NCBI GenBank assembly: GCA_027618475.1
Contig: JAQCEJ010000017.1
Span: forward strand, 1-64,000
Source: Planctomycetota bacterium
GTDB lineage: Bacteria; Planctomycetota; Planctomycetia; Planctomycetales; Planctomycetaceae
Length of the DNA stretch: 64,000 bases
Direction: 5' to 3'
Of this stretch, positions 39,371 through 47,480 are shown piece after piece (within the stretch, counting starts at the first letter, position 1; every line of letters starts with the position of its first letter). Made by a program: the position numbers and the translations under genes. Under the pieces are notes generated by a model. The model did no database searches. It had not been told where the DNA came from and saw only the letters and a list, made by a program, of their open reading frames with translations.

Positions 39371-39842
39371 GATGAAACGCTCGATGAGTTCTTGATTCAG
39401 ATAGAGAAGAAGATCAGGGAGGGCTCACGCCCCCCCTGCGCGAAGCAAACATTGTAGACCACGGAGATCGTGAGTCAATCTTCGAACCGATGTGAACGCC
39501 CTTTCCTGGAGAGAAGAGAGCGAAAACGGAGCGAACGCTCTGGACTGCGGCGTTTGACTCGTCATTCCAAAGTAAAAGTCTGGTAAAAACTGCAACACAC
39601 TCCGAACAAGGGCGCGCAAACCGGCTGCCTGTGTCATCGGTCAAGCCCTACTCACCTACGACCGATACCGATGCAGAAATCAAACGACTTTTTCGTCGTA
39701 ACATCTGATATTTTATGCGGTTCCGATAAAGAAGTAGGGACAGGTAAAGCCTGACTGTCTTTCCAATCGTAAGAATGGAAACGGGAAGGTTATCAATCTT
39801 GACCGATAATGACTGCCTCTTGTCTTCATCTTTGATTTATTG
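39371..39842. other. Intergenic region between argB and the microcompartment regulator
   Basis: About 470 bp holding divergent promoters for argB and the rightward compartment operon. Short minus-strand frames near 39414-39644 lack any family feature and look like degenerate repeat sequence. AT content rises sharply past 39800. Confidence 0.5.
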
Positions 39843-39878
39843 TGATATTTAATGACATATTTTGAAATAATATGACAT
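39843..39878 (+). promoter_or_regulatory. Four phased TGANAT direct repeats, candidate DeoR operator
   Basis: TGATAT (39843), TGACAT (39853), TGAAAT (39863) and TGACAT (39873) start exactly 10 bp apart, one helical turn. They lie in AT-rich DNA about 105 bp upstream of the deoR-type gene that heads the operon. Tandem direct repeats with about 10-bp period are a binding mode described for DeoR-family repressors; autoregulation is inferred. Confidence 0.65.
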
Positions 39879-39983
39879 TTATATTCCATTTACGATTGAA
39901 TTCCTTCATGTAAATGGTATTTTAGTTAAAGTAAGTTGAGTTTCTCGTCGGATTTTTCCAACTCAAGGAGGCCTTTAACAGCC

Positions 39984-40748
39984 GTGCCCATGCTTCTCGA
40001 TGAACGGCGACAAAACATCCTTCATGTCGTTGAACAGAAAGGATTTGTGTCGTTGCAAGAACTGGTTGATGCCATCGGTTCGAGTGAATCAACGATCCGA
40101 AGGGATCTCGAGTTTCTTGACAACATTGGGCAAATTCGCCGGACCCGAGGTGGAGCCAGCTATATCGGTGATTCGCTGACGGCATTGGAAGAACGACGGA
40201 CGAAGAGTTATCCCCAAAAACAGCACATTGCCAAAGCCGTTGCGGAATTCATTCAATCAGGAGAAACCGTGCTTCTTGATGGAGGAACTACCACTCTTGA
40301 AGTCGCCCGGCAGCTCATCGGCAAGCAGTTACAGGTCGTCACCAACTCGATGCCGATCGTCAACCTCTTGATCAATCAACCGTCAATCGAACTGATCGTC
40401 ATCGGCGGATATTTATATCCGAAAACGGGCGTGGCCTTAGGCGCCATGGCGACGTCCGCATTGGATGGAATTCATGCCCGTCGACTGGTAATGAGCGTCG
40501 GCGGCGTGAACGAAATGGGGTTGTACAACAGCAACTCGCTGTTGGTGGAGACCGAACGCAAGATGATGGAGTGTGCCGAAGAGGTCATTGCCGTCTGCGA
40601 CAGCAGCAAGTTCGGACATTCGGCATTAGCACACTTGTGCCCATTGAAAGCGGTTCATCACGCCGTCGTCGATGACGGCATCAGTGACGAATGGCAAGAA
40701 ATTTTAAAATCGCACGGCGTGCAGGTCACCGTCGTTCAAGTGGAATAA
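39984..40748 (+). CDS. DeoR/GlpR-family transcriptional regulator of the microcompartment operon
   Basis: About 254 residues. An N-terminal DeoR helix-turn-helix (RRQNILHVVEQKGFVSLQELVDAIGSSESTIRRDLEFLD) is followed by the sugar-phosphate-sensing DeoR C-terminal domain, with VLLDGGTTTLEVARQL and the VIGGYLYPKTGVALG block. Regulators of this type generally release DNA on binding a phosphorylated sugar, here perhaps fuculose- or rhamnulose-phosphate or DHAP. The GTG at 39984 follows AAGGAGG (39965-39971); ATG 39990 is an alternative. First gene of the operon, preceded by the phased repeats. Confidence 0.92.
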   Translation: MPMLLDERRQNILHVVEQKGFVSLQELVDAIGSSESTIRRDLEFLDNIGQIRRTRGGASYIGDSLTALEERRTKSYPQKQHIAKAVAEFIQSGETVLLDGGTTTLEVARQLIGKQLQVVTNSMPIVNLLINQPSIELIVIGGYLYPKTGVALGAMATSALDGIHARRLVMSVGGVNEMGLYNSNSLLVETERKMMECAEEVIAVCDSSKFGHSALAHLCPLKAVHHAVVDDGISDEWQEILKSHGVQVTVVQVE

Positions 40749-40764
40749 GACTAGCCTCGGGTGC

Positions 40765-40787
40765 CACTGGCGGCTAGTCCGCCAGTG
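40765..40787. repeat. Perfect 9-bp hairpin after the regulator gene
   Basis: CACTGGCGG (40765-40773), loop CTAGT, CCGCCAGTG (40779-40787). No U tract follows, so it is a poor terminator. It could attenuate or punctuate transcription between the regulator and pduL, or be a dispersed palindrome. Confidence 0.7.
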
Positions 40788-40829
40788 TGATTTGTAATAC
40801 GAAAACAGCGTCGAACAGGTTCTAGAACA

Positions 40830-41540
40830 ATGTCACAACTGGCAACACCATCCCGACTTTCCCGTACCGACATCGAACGGGTCGTGCGCGACGTCCTCTC
40901 AGGACATCTTGCAGGTTCGACCGGCAAACGAACCGAGCAACCCAACCCGCTGATGGTCAATATTTCGGCCCGCCATGTACACCTCTCTCAAGAGCACGTT
41001 GAAGTATTATTTGGTGCCGGTTCGCAATTGACCGTCTTCAAGCCGTTGTATCAGGAAGGATACTTCGCGGCGAACGAAACTGTCGCCGTTGTAGGGCCTC
41101 GATTGCGGATGATCGCCAACGTCCGCGTACTCGGTCCGTGTCGCGGGGCCTCGCAAGTTGAACTCGCCTTTACCGACGGCATATCGCTGGGCATCGATCT
41201 CCCCGTGAAAATCAGCGGCGATCTCGCAGGAACACCTGGATGCGTACTCGTCGGTCCAAAAGGAGTGATCGAACTTCAGTCGGGAGTCATCCGCGCGATG
41301 CGTCACGTTCACATGGGACCGGACGATCTCGACTATTTCAAATGTCAGAACGGCGACCACCTGCAACTCAAAATACACTCGCCCGGCTGTACAACGATTT
41401 TGGAAGACGTTGTCGTTCGGGCTTCAAAAGAAGTCAAACTCGAAGTCCATCTCGATACCGACGAAGGAAACGCAGTCAACTTGGATCGGGCTACGCATGT
41501 GGAACTGATCAAGCCCGAGAAATGTGGATGTAAGCATTGA
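40830..41540 (+). CDS. pduL: Phosphate acyltransferase, PduL type
   Basis: Microcompartment-type phosphotransacylase exchanging CoA for phosphate on an acyl-CoA, regenerating CoA in the lumen. Two beta-barrel halves with zinc-type histidines: [14 protein letters not shown] near residue 46 and [12 protein letters not shown] near residue 156. Residues 10-28 ([19 protein letters not shown]) form the amphipathic helix that targets PduL to shells, followed by a flexible linker. 236 residues, full length. Second gene of the operon, about 80 bp after the regulator. Confidence 0.95.
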   Translation: MSQLATPSRLSRTDIERVVRDVLSGHLAGSTGKRTEQPNPLMVNISARHVHLSQEHVEVLFGAGSQLTVFKPLYQEGYFAANETVAVVGPRLRMIANVRVLGPCRGASQVELAFTDGISLGIDLPVKISGDLAGTPGCVLVGPKGVIELQSGVIRAMRHVHMGPDDLDYFKCQNGDHLQLKIHSPGCTTILEDVVVRASKEVKLEVHLDTDEGNAVNLDRATHVELIKPEKCGCKH

Positions 41541-41565
41541 ACATCGGGGGTGGCTGAGAGTCAAA

Positions 41566-41611
41566 GGCACCCTCATCCGGCCTGCGGCCACCTTCTCCCG
41601 GCGGGAGAAGG
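41566..41611 (+). repeat. REP-like double hairpin after pduL
   Basis: CACCCTCATCCGGCCTGCGG then CCTTCTCCCG-G-CGGGAGAAGG. Two stems, GGCC-TGC-GGCC and a 10-bp hairpin. This is the reference full-length copy of the family. Confidence 0.88.
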
Positions 41612-41733
41612 ATAAATGACAAATTGAATAACGTGTTCGGCGAGAGCGATGCCGCCCGGCAACCGATCACAACCAAAAAATCAGGGCGGGACAACCGCAA
41701 TGCCATTCGGCAAAGCAACGGGAGAAATGAATT

Positions 41734-42027
41734 ATGGCCAAGGCGATGGAAGCACTCGGAATGATTGAAACGAAGGGGTTGGTCAGCCTGATCGAAGCGT
41801 GCGACGCCATGCTCAAATCGGCGAACGTGCAGATGGTCGGCTGGGAAAAAATCGGCAGCGGATTGGTGACCGCATTTGTCGTCGGTGACGTCGCCGCTGT
41901 CAAAGCCGCCGTCGATGCCGGCGCCAGTGCCGCGAGCAAGATCGGCGAAGTCGTCAGCGTGCAGGTGATTCCGCGTCCGCACGAAGAGCTATCGAGCGTG
42001 TTGCCGACTCCCAAGGCCGCGAAGTAG
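41734..42027 (+). CDS. BMC-H hexameric shell protein (first)
   Basis: Single Pf00936 BMC domain, 97 residues, forming hexagonal facets of the compartment shell. It begins with the family signature [24 protein letters not shown] and includes the pore-loop region KIGSGLV and the [16 protein letters not shown] helix. A short C-terminal extension [10 protein letters not shown] follows. GGGAG lies about 12 nt before the ATG. It is adjacent to a second BMC-H gene; the two probably form the facets. Confidence 0.97.
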   Translation: MAKAMEALGMIETKGLVSLIEACDAMLKSANVQMVGWEKIGSGLVTAFVVGDVAAVKAAVDAGASAASKIGEVVSVQVIPRPHEELSSVLPTPKAAK

Positions 42028-42116
42028 TCGACGACACCGACAAGCTCGTGAAATGAAAGCGTTATACGGTTGACACAACGTCAAAGCAACGTCCTGCAAC
42101 GATAAGGAATACCAGC

Positions 42117-42380
42117 GTGGAAGCGATTGGATTGATCGAAACCAAAGGGCTCGTCGCCCAGATTGAAGCCGCCGATGCGATGCTCAAAGCGGCAAACGTG
42201 AAACTCGTCAAACAGATTTCCATCGGCGGTGCCTACATCACCACCGTGATTCAAGGAGACGTCGGTTCGGTCCGCGCGGCGGTCGATGCCGGCGCCAGTG
42301 CCGCATCAAAAGTGGGCGATCTCATCAGTTCGCACATCATCGCCCGCCCGGATCAAAACCTGATGAATTATTTTATGTAG
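42117..42380 (+). CDS. BMC-H hexameric shell protein (second)
   Basis: 87-residue single-domain BMC-H, starting GTG with AAGGAA 7 nt upstream. EAIGLIETKGLVAQIEAADAMLKAANV and [18 protein letters not shown] are conserved. The pore loop reads SIGGA, unlike the first paralogue's IGSG, which may change pore chemistry. It lacks the C-terminal extension of its neighbour. Confidence 0.97.
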   Translation: MEAIGLIETKGLVAQIEAADAMLKAANVKLVKQISIGGAYITTVIQGDVGSVRAAVDAGASAASKVGDLISSHIIARPDQNLMNYFM

Positions 42381-42391
42381 AGGTTTACTAG

Positions 42392-42410
42392 CTCGAAGCG
42401 CAAGCGAGGA
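42392..42410 (+). repeat. CCCGAAGCGCRAGCGAGGG-type 19-mer, copy 1
   Basis: CTCGAAGCGCAAGCGAGGA, two mismatches from the copies at 43779 and 46245. In the spacer after the second BMC-H gene. Confidence 0.7.
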
Positions 42411-42420
42411 GGCTCTTATT

Positions 42421-42467
42421 CCTTCTCCCTCCGGGAGAAGGTGTCCGCAGGCCGGATGAGGGTGCCT
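42421..42467 (-). repeat. REP-like double hairpin, inverted copy
   Basis: CCTTCTCCCTCCGGGAGAAGG followed by GTCCGCAGGCCGGATGAGGG, the reverse complement arrangement of the copy at 41566. Confidence 0.85.
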
Positions 42468-42500
42468 TTGATGGATTGTCAAACGTAAAAGGCGAAAGAC

Positions 42501-42540
42501 ACCCTCACCCCGACCCTCTCCCAGTGGGAGAGGGAGAAAA
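42501..42540 (+). repeat. REP-like hairpin, shorter variant
   Basis: ACCCTCACCCCGA then CCCTCTCCCAGTGGGAGAGGG. It faces the inverted copy at 42421, giving a head-to-head pair in front of the kinase gene. Confidence 0.8.
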
Positions 42541-42575
42541 ATGCAAGACGTGTCCGAAGAGAACGGAATGTTGTT

Positions 42576-43766
42576 ATGAAGATTCTGGTGGCCAATCTGG
42601 GTTCGACCAGCTTCAAGTATCGATTGTTCGACTTTCCCAGCGAACGGCAACTGGCCCGCGGCGGCATCGATCGCATCGGTCAGCCTGTCAGCCATTGCGT
42701 TGTGGATATCGACACGCACCACGACCAGACCGATCGAAACATTCCCGATCACGCTGCGGCAGTGAGCATGTGCCTCGAACATCTCACGCATCCCGATTGG
42801 GGTTGCCTCAAGGACGTTTCGGAAGTGGCGGCAATCGGTTTCAAAGCGGTATTCGCCGGCAAGATGAGCGGCATTCGTATCGTCACCGAAGAACTGCTGC
42901 AAGTGATGGAGCAATTTTCGGACGTGGCCCCGGCTCACAATCCGCCGTATGCCAACGCGATGCGACAACTGCAAAAGGCTTTTCCGCAGATACCGCTCGT
43001 CGCGGCACTCGAAACCGCGTTTCACGAAACGATTCCGCCGGAAAATCGCGCCTATGCAATTCCGTACGAATGGCAAGAGGAATACGGTATTCAGCGTTGG
43101 GGATATCACGGGGCGAGCCATCGTTACATCGGCGGCCGGGTGGCGCAATTGATGCAGCGGGACGACCTTCGCGTCATTTCCTGTCATCTCGGCGGCAGCA
43201 ATTCGCTGAGTGCGTTGAAAGGGGGCGTCTCGCTGGCCAACACCCTGGGAATGAGTCCGCAATCGGGGTTGCCTCACAACAATCGCGTGGGTGACTTCGA
43301 TCCGTTTGCGTTACCGATTTTGATGAAGGAGTCCGGTAAATCGCTCACAGAACTGCTCGACGACCTCTCGAATAAGAGCGGCCTGTTAGGGCTCAGCGGA
43401 CTCAGCAGTGACGTCCGCGATCTCGAAGAAGCGGCGTCGAAGGGGAATCAACGAGCCGATCTTGCACTAAAAGTCTTCACGCAAGAGATCCGTCGCTATC
43501 TCGGAGGGTATCTCACGATTCTTGCCGGGGCCGATGCGATCGTCTTCACCGGAGGCATCGGCGAGAATAGTCAGCGCGTTCGTGCGGCGGTTTGCGAAAA
43601 CCTCGATTGGGCCGGCATACAGCTCGACGAACAGAAGAATCGATCGGCCAAGGGTGAGTGCGAACTCTCACATACCGACAGTCAGACGAAGATTTGGGTG
43701 ATTCCCACGAACGAAGAGTTGGTTGTCGCGAGACAATCGGCGGAAGCCGTGGGGCAGATGAAGTAG
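42576..43766 (+). CDS. ackA: Acetate kinase homologue of the microcompartment
   Basis: 396-residue ASKHA-fold acid kinase, expected to make ATP from an acyl phosphate (lactoyl- or acetyl-phosphate). Conserved parts are [33 protein letters not shown] (catalytic-type His), [10 protein letters not shown] (substrate Arg) and [13 protein letters not shown]. Two catalytic positions differ from classical acetate kinase: the GHRVVHGG arginine is Lys90 in GFKAVFAG, and the FDTAFH aspartate is Glu146 in LETAFH. No targeting helix is evident at either end. The family is certain; catalytic competence and substrate are open. Confidence 0.92.
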   Translation: MKILVANLGSTSFKYRLFDFPSERQLARGGIDRIGQPVSHCVVDIDTHHDQTDRNIPDHAAAVSMCLEHLTHPDWGCLKDVSEVAAIGFKAVFAGKMSGIRIVTEELLQVMEQFSDVAPAHNPPYANAMRQLQKAFPQIPLVAALETAFHETIPPENRAYAIPYEWQEEYGIQRWGYHGASHRYIGGRVAQLMQRDDLRVISCHLGGSNSLSALKGGVSLANTLGMSPQSGLPHNNRVGDFDPFALPILMKESGKSLTELLDDLSNKSGLLGLSGLSSDVRDLEEAASKGNQRADLALKVFTQEIRRYLGGYLTILAGADAIVFTGGIGENSQRVRAAVCENLDWAGIQLDEQKNRSAKGECELSHTDSQTKIWVIPTNEELVVARQSAEAVGQMK

Positions 43767-43778
43767 TCCACATACCAG

Positions 43779-43797
43779 CCCGAAGCGCGAGCGAGGG
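43779..43797 (+). repeat. CCCGAAGCGCRAGCGAGGG 19-mer, copy 2
   Basis: CCCGAAGCGCGAGCGAGGG, 12 bp after the kinase stop, identical to the copy at 46245. Confidence 0.8.
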
Positions 43798-43844
43798 TCT
43801 ACTGGCGAGAAAAGATAAATACAAAGTCGAGAGACAAAGAAAAA

Positions 43845-43891
43845 GGCACCCTCATCCGGCCTTCGGCCACCTTCTCCCAGAGGGAGAAAGG
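43845..43891 (+). repeat. REP-like double hairpin after the kinase gene
   Basis: GGCACCCTCATCCGGCCTTC then GGCCACCTTCTCCCAGAGGG and a GAAAGG end. Near-identical to the copy at 41566. Confidence 0.87.
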
Positions 43892-43953
43892 ATAAAACCT
43901 GACCCGAAAAGCAGATGCGGGTCTTAAAAAAATTGTACTGAATTGAGCAAACC

Positions 43954-44259
43954 ATGTTTCTAGCCCGTATCACTGGAAGTATCGTCTCCACGCAAAAGGT
44001 GGAATCGATGAAAGGCCAGAAGCTGCTCATCGTCGAACCGTTACGCGTCAACGAGCAAGACAAGAGCGACCTCAAACCAACCGGACGAACGTTCGTGACG
44101 GTCGACACTGTCGGGGCCGGTGAAGGAGAAGTCGTGCTCTGCGTGCAAGGCTCGAGCGCTCGTTTTACACCCGAAACCAAACCGTTGCCGGTCGACACGG
44201 CAATTATCGGCATCGTCGATACCGTGCAGATCGGCGCGAATGTCGTCTACAAATCTTGA
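43954..44259 (+). CDS. BMC-P pentameric vertex protein (first)
   Basis: 101-residue EutN/CcmL family protein (Pf03319), forming pentamers that cap shell vertices. It begins FLARITGSIVSTQKVESMKGQKL, with the vertex-family TVGAGEGEVVLCVQGSSAR core and the AIIGIVDTVQ end. One of three BMC-P paralogues in the operon, as in known PVM compartments. Confidence 0.96.
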   Translation: MFLARITGSIVSTQKVESMKGQKLLIVEPLRVNEQDKSDLKPTGRTFVTVDTVGAGEGEVVLCVQGSSARFTPETKPLPVDTAIIGIVDTVQIGANVVYKS

Positions 44260-44391
44260 AATTCTGGACGAAAGATTTTGACCTCAGAGACACAATGAAC
44301 TTCGAAGTCATCCCAAAAATTTAATGGGTCTTATTGTTGCCTCTGTGGTGAATTCTGACCAAATAGAGATATAGAGATAAGGTAACCAATA

Positions 44392-45819
44392 ATGCAAGCG
44401 ACCGAACAAGCCATCCGTCAGGTTGTCGAAGAAGTGCTGTCGAAGTTACGACAGCCGTATCCCGCGACAGCGAAGGCTGCGCCGAATCGCGATGGCGATT
44501 GGGGCGTGTTCCGTTCGGTCGACCAGGCGGTCGATGCGGCGACGGCTGCGTTTCGTCAACTTCAGGATGGTCCGGTTTCGCATCGCATGCAGATCATCGA
44601 GATCGTCAAGAAAATGTGTCTCGACAACTGCGAAGAATGGGGGCGTGCCGAACTAGAAGAGACCAAAATCGGTCGTCTCGATCACAAGATCGAAAAATTG
44701 ACGATCGTCAAACTCGTTCCCGGCGTCGAATTCATGCGAACCGACGCACAGAGCGGCGATCACGGCTTGACCGTCACTGAATACGCTCCGTTCGGAGTAA
44801 TCGGTGCGATCACCCCGGTCACGCATTCGCTACCGACGCTGGCGGGTAACGTCGTCAGCATGGTCGCGGGAGGGAATACTCTGGTCGTCAATCCGCATCC
44901 CGGAGGAGCCCGCATCGCCTGTGAAGGCGTTCGCCAGTTCAATAAAGCCATTCACAAGGCGATCGGCATCGAGAACGTGATTACGATCGTCGAACAGCCG
45001 ACGCTCGAATCGGCCGATCAGATTTTCAATCATCGTGGCGTCCGTTTGCTCTGCGTTACGGGGGGGCCGGGTGTCGCCCGTGCGGCATTGGCGAGCCGGA
45101 AGCGAGCGATCGTCGCCGGTCCCGGCAATCCACCGGTGGTCGTTGACGAAACCGCCGACATCGAAAACGCCGCTCGCTCAATCATCAAAGGAGGCTCGTA
45201 CGACAACAACCTCTTATGCATCGGCGAGAAAGAAGTCTTCGCCGTAGATGCCATCTTCGATCCACTCATGGAGGCTATGGGGCGCAATGGCGGATATCGC
45301 CTTAGCGACGATCAAATCGCCGCGCTCACGAAACTCGCGTTTTCGCCCCCGAAGGAACCAGGAGGGCACGCCGTCCTTAATCGCGATCTCATCGGTAAAG
45401 ACACGCAGGTGCTCGGCGAAATGATCGGCATTCGAATTCCGCCGGGGACCGATCTGCTCTACGGCGAAACCGACGTGAACAACCCGTTCGTTCCCGAAGA
45501 ACAGATGATGCCTTTCGTCCCCTTTGTGCGTTGCCGCAATGTCAACGAGGCGATCGAACGGGCTCTTAAATACGAACACAACTATCGTCATACCAGTTTG
45601 ATTCACAGCCGTAACGTGCGGACGATGTCGACGATGGGCAAGCTGATGGATACGACGTTGTTCATCAAGAACGGCCCTTGCATGGCGGGCTTAGGGCTCG
45701 GCGGCGAAGGCTATCTCTCATACAGCATTGCGACGCCGACGGGCGAAGGGGTAACGAACCCCATGACGTTCACCCGCGTCCGACGATGTGCGATGGTGGA
45801 CGATTTGCGGATTATTTAA
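44392..45819 (+). CDS. CoA-acylating aldehyde dehydrogenase (PduP/EutE type)
   Basis: 475 residues. Oxidises an aldehyde (by analogy lactaldehyde) with NAD and CoA to the acyl-CoA inside the compartment. The N-terminal 18 residues ([18 protein letters not shown]) form a targeting helix followed by a linker. The ALDH body shows [35 protein letters not shown] and the catalytic cysteine in [17 protein letters not shown] precedes the ATG. PduL and the kinase complete the route to acid plus ATP. Confidence 0.95.
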   Translation: MQATEQAIRQVVEEVLSKLRQPYPATAKAAPNRDGDWGVFRSVDQAVDAATAAFRQLQDGPVSHRMQIIEIVKKMCLDNCEEWGRAELEETKIGRLDHKIEKLTIVKLVPGVEFMRTDAQSGDHGLTVTEYAPFGVIGAITPVTHSLPTLAGNVVSMVAGGNTLVVNPHPGGARIACEGVRQFNKAIHKAIGIENVITIVEQPTLESADQIFNHRGVRLLCVTGGPGVARAALASRKRAIVAGPGNPPVVVDETADIENAARSIIKGGSYDNNLLCIGEKEVFAVDAIFDPLMEAMGRNGGYRLSDDQIAALTKLAFSPPKEPGGHAVLNRDLIGKDTQVLGEMIGIRIPPGTDLLYGETDVNNPFVPEEQMMPFVPFVRCRNVNEAIERALKYEHNYRHTSLIHSRNVRTMSTMGKLMDTTLFIKNGPCMAGLGLGGEGYLSYSIATPTGEGVTNPMTFTRVRRCAMVDDLRII

Positions 45820-45837
45820 GAGAAGACAATACAAGCA

Positions 45838-45921
45838 GTTTCATAACCCTCTGGACGGCGGATAATTCCGGACAATTTGGATGATTATTCCTTCGCCAAC
45901 CGGGTTATGAAACCAGTTCTA
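45838..45921 (+). repeat. TTTCATAACC-type palindromic repeat, copy 2
   Basis: GTTTCATAACCCTCTGGACG at the left and CGGGTTATGAAACCAGTTCT at the right. Located in the spacer after the aldehyde dehydrogenase gene. It is followed by a CTCCCTTCGTCCAGAGGGAG hairpin at about 45932-45951. Confidence 0.9.
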
Positions 45922-45969
45922 GGGACCACACACCTCCCTTCGTCCAGAGGGAGATAGAGTAGTGATAAC

Positions 45970-46233
45970 ATGCAAGTCGCAAAAATTATTGGTTCGGCAA
46001 CATCGACTGTGAAGCATCCAACAATGATCGGATGGCGGATGGTCGTTGCTCAACCACTCGATCATCGCGGCGAGCCCGATGAATTTCCGATCGTGGCAAT
46101 CGACAATCTGGGGAGTTCGGTCGGCGATACGGTGATCGTGACCAGTGACGGCAAGTCGGTCCGCGAAATGATCGGTTCGCCGAATACACCGGTCCGTTGG
46201 GCCGTCATCGGTTTAGCAGACGACCGGTCTTAA
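45970..46233 (+). CDS. BMC-P pentameric vertex protein (second)
   Basis: 87-residue EutN/CcmL protein. VAKIIGSATSTVKHPTMIGWRMVVAQPL opens it, followed by the DNLGSSVGDTVIVTSDGKSV core and the RWAVIGLADD end. Shortest of the three paralogues. Confidence 0.96.
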   Translation: MQVAKIIGSATSTVKHPTMIGWRMVVAQPLDHRGEPDEFPIVAIDNLGSSVGDTVIVTSDGKSVREMIGSPNTPVRWAVIGLADDRS

Positions 46234-46244
46234 TGCATTTTATG

Positions 46245-46263
46245 CCCGAAGCGCGAGCGAGGG
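46245..46263 (+). repeat. CCCGAAGCGCRAGCGAGGG 19-mer, copy 3
   Basis: CCCGAAGCGCGAGCGAGGG just after the second BMC-P stop and 28 bp before the next ATG. Confidence 0.8.
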
Positions 46264-46290
46264 ATTTGAATTGAGCTTTGTGTGAGTGTG

Positions 46291-46989
46291 ATGGGGCAGG
46301 ACGAACAACTGATCGATCAAATCGTCGCAGGAATCCTGGCTCGGCTGGGACAACCGACGGCGATCGCTCAGCCCGTTTCCGACGCGACATCCGTAGAGAC
46401 GAAAGCGGCGAGGCCGGAACCCGCAACGATAGTCTGGAATGAAAACGTTATCACGGGAGATCAGGTCAACGAGCGATTTAAGGGAAATACGAAACTCGCC
46501 GGTGTACTGCACATTGGCAAGCAAACGATTCTCACCCCCTCGGCGCTCGACGTGTTGCGGTCGAAAGGTGTGAACTGGAAGCGGGTGTCGGAAACGACAC
46601 AACAAACAGCCGCCATCGTCTCACAAACATGGAAGATCATTTTGCAGCATGTGACACCGCCGGTGAAAACGGTAATGGAGGAATTGAAAACGACAGGATC
46701 GGTGAAATGGATTCAGGAAATCACGGGGACGTTAGATGAAGGAATTGCGACGGCGGTTACCCCCCTTTCACGAGCGGAAGTCGACGGAGTGATGATGTTA
46801 ACCGATCGCCCGCATGCGGCGGCGTGTTTGGCAAACCGTCATGCCGTGTTGCGAGCGGCCGTTGTGAAGGAATTCTCCGACGTGGCATTGTTGAAAAGAG
46901 AACTCGATCCGAACATGTTTTGTCTCACGCCGAAAGGCTGGGGTGGTTTTGCGTTACGCAAAGTGATTTTGGCGTGTGTTGAGGGATAA
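46291..46989 (+). CDS. Unassigned microcompartment protein with targeting helix and RpiB-like C-terminus
   Basis: About 232 residues, between two BMC-P genes. Residues 2-20 (DEQLIDQIVAGILARLG) look like an encapsulation helix followed by a Pro/Ala/Thr linker. The middle has LHIGKQTILTPSALDVLRSKGV, reminiscent of PduM-like BMC proteins. The last 75 residues (TDRPHAAACLANRHAVLRAA, then NMFCLTPKGWGGFALRKVIL) echo the second half of RpiB/LacA sugar-phosphate isomerases. No catalytic role can be assigned; it may be a lumen isomerase, core-assembly protein or degenerate homologue. GTG 46282 is an alternative start. Confidence 0.7.
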   Translation: MGQDEQLIDQIVAGILARLGQPTAIAQPVSDATSVETKAARPEPATIVWNENVITGDQVNERFKGNTKLAGVLHIGKQTILTPSALDVLRSKGVNWKRVSETTQQTAAIVSQTWKIILQHVTPPVKTVMEELKTTGSVKWIQEITGTLDEGIATAVTPLSRAEVDGVMMLTDRPHAAACLANRHAVLRAAVVKEFSDVALLKRELDPNMFCLTPKGWGGFALRKVILACVEG

Positions 46990-46991
46990 AT

Positions 46992-47014
46992 CCTTCTCCC
47001 GCCGGGAGAGGGGG
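46992..47014. repeat. REP-like hairpin fragment
   Basis: CCTTCTCCCGCCGGGAGAGGGGG, only the 3' hairpin of the element, directly after the preceding stop codon. Confidence 0.75.
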
Positions 47015-47025
47015 AAAAACCAAAC

Positions 47026-47044
47026 CCCTCGCTTGCGCTTCGGG
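47026..47044 (-). repeat. CCCGAAGCGCRAGCGAGGG 19-mer, copy 4 (inverted)
   Basis: CCCTCGCTTGCGCTTCGGG, reverse complement of the family with one A/G change, upstream of the third BMC-P gene. Confidence 0.8.
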
Positions 47045-47066
47045 CTGGTATAAGAAGAAACAGATC

Positions 47067-47372
47067 ATGCGAATCGGTAAAGTGATCGGCAAAGTGACGC
47101 TCGGGCGATGTCATCCCAGTTTGAAGGGAGCGACATGGATCATCGCGGCCCCGTTGTATGCGGCCGGACTGACCGACGATGCGCCGGCAAATGGCGACAA
47201 CATACAAGGCGAGCCCTTAGTCGCGTTCGATGAATGGGGCGCGGGGACGGGGGCCTTGATTGCATTGAGTGAGGGTGCCGAAGCAACAGCACCCTTTGCA
47301 CCAGAACAAAAACCGATCGATGCTTATAACACGGCGATACTCGATAACGTCTCGATCAAATTAAAACTGTAG
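47067..47372 (+). CDS. BMC-P pentameric vertex protein (third)
   Basis: 101-residue EutN/CcmL protein: IGKVIGKVTLGRCHPSLKGA start, a longer insertion (AAGLTDDAPANGDN), FDEWGAGTGALIALSEGAEA core and AYNTAILDNVS end. Completes the set of two BMC-H and three BMC-P shell genes. Its stop overlaps the start of a complex hairpin element. Confidence 0.95.
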   Translation: MRIGKVIGKVTLGRCHPSLKGATWIIAAPLYAAGLTDDAPANGDNIQGEPLVAFDEWGAGTGALIALSEGAEATAPFAPEQKPIDAYNTAILDNVSIKLKL

Positions 47373-47442
47373 CCGGCCTCTGTGAGGCCGGTCCGAGGTC
47401 GCAGACCTCGGCTACAAATCGCACAGACAGAAATTGCTGTGC
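47369..47442. repeat. Cruciform-type element plus GCACAG hairpin
   Basis: Outer arms GTAGC/GCTAC (47369, 47411) enclose two perfect 8-bp hairpins: CCGGCCTC-TGT-GAGGCCGG and CCGAGGTC-GCA-GACCTCGG. A third hairpin GCACAG...CTGTGC follows (47421-47442), shared with 23424-23445. It fills the spacer before the aldolase gene. Confidence 0.82.
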
Positions 47443-47480
47443 CACTGAAAAGCGGAAAAAACAACGGGAGCAACGGTCTT

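Noticed and set aside
39414-39644. Two overlapping minus-strand frames of 70-76 codons upstream of argB
   Set aside because: No ribosome site, no family resemblance; looks like degenerate repeat sequence.
40765-40787. Intrinsic terminator after the regulator gene
   Set aside because: The hairpin is perfect but no U tract follows, and the operon clearly continues.
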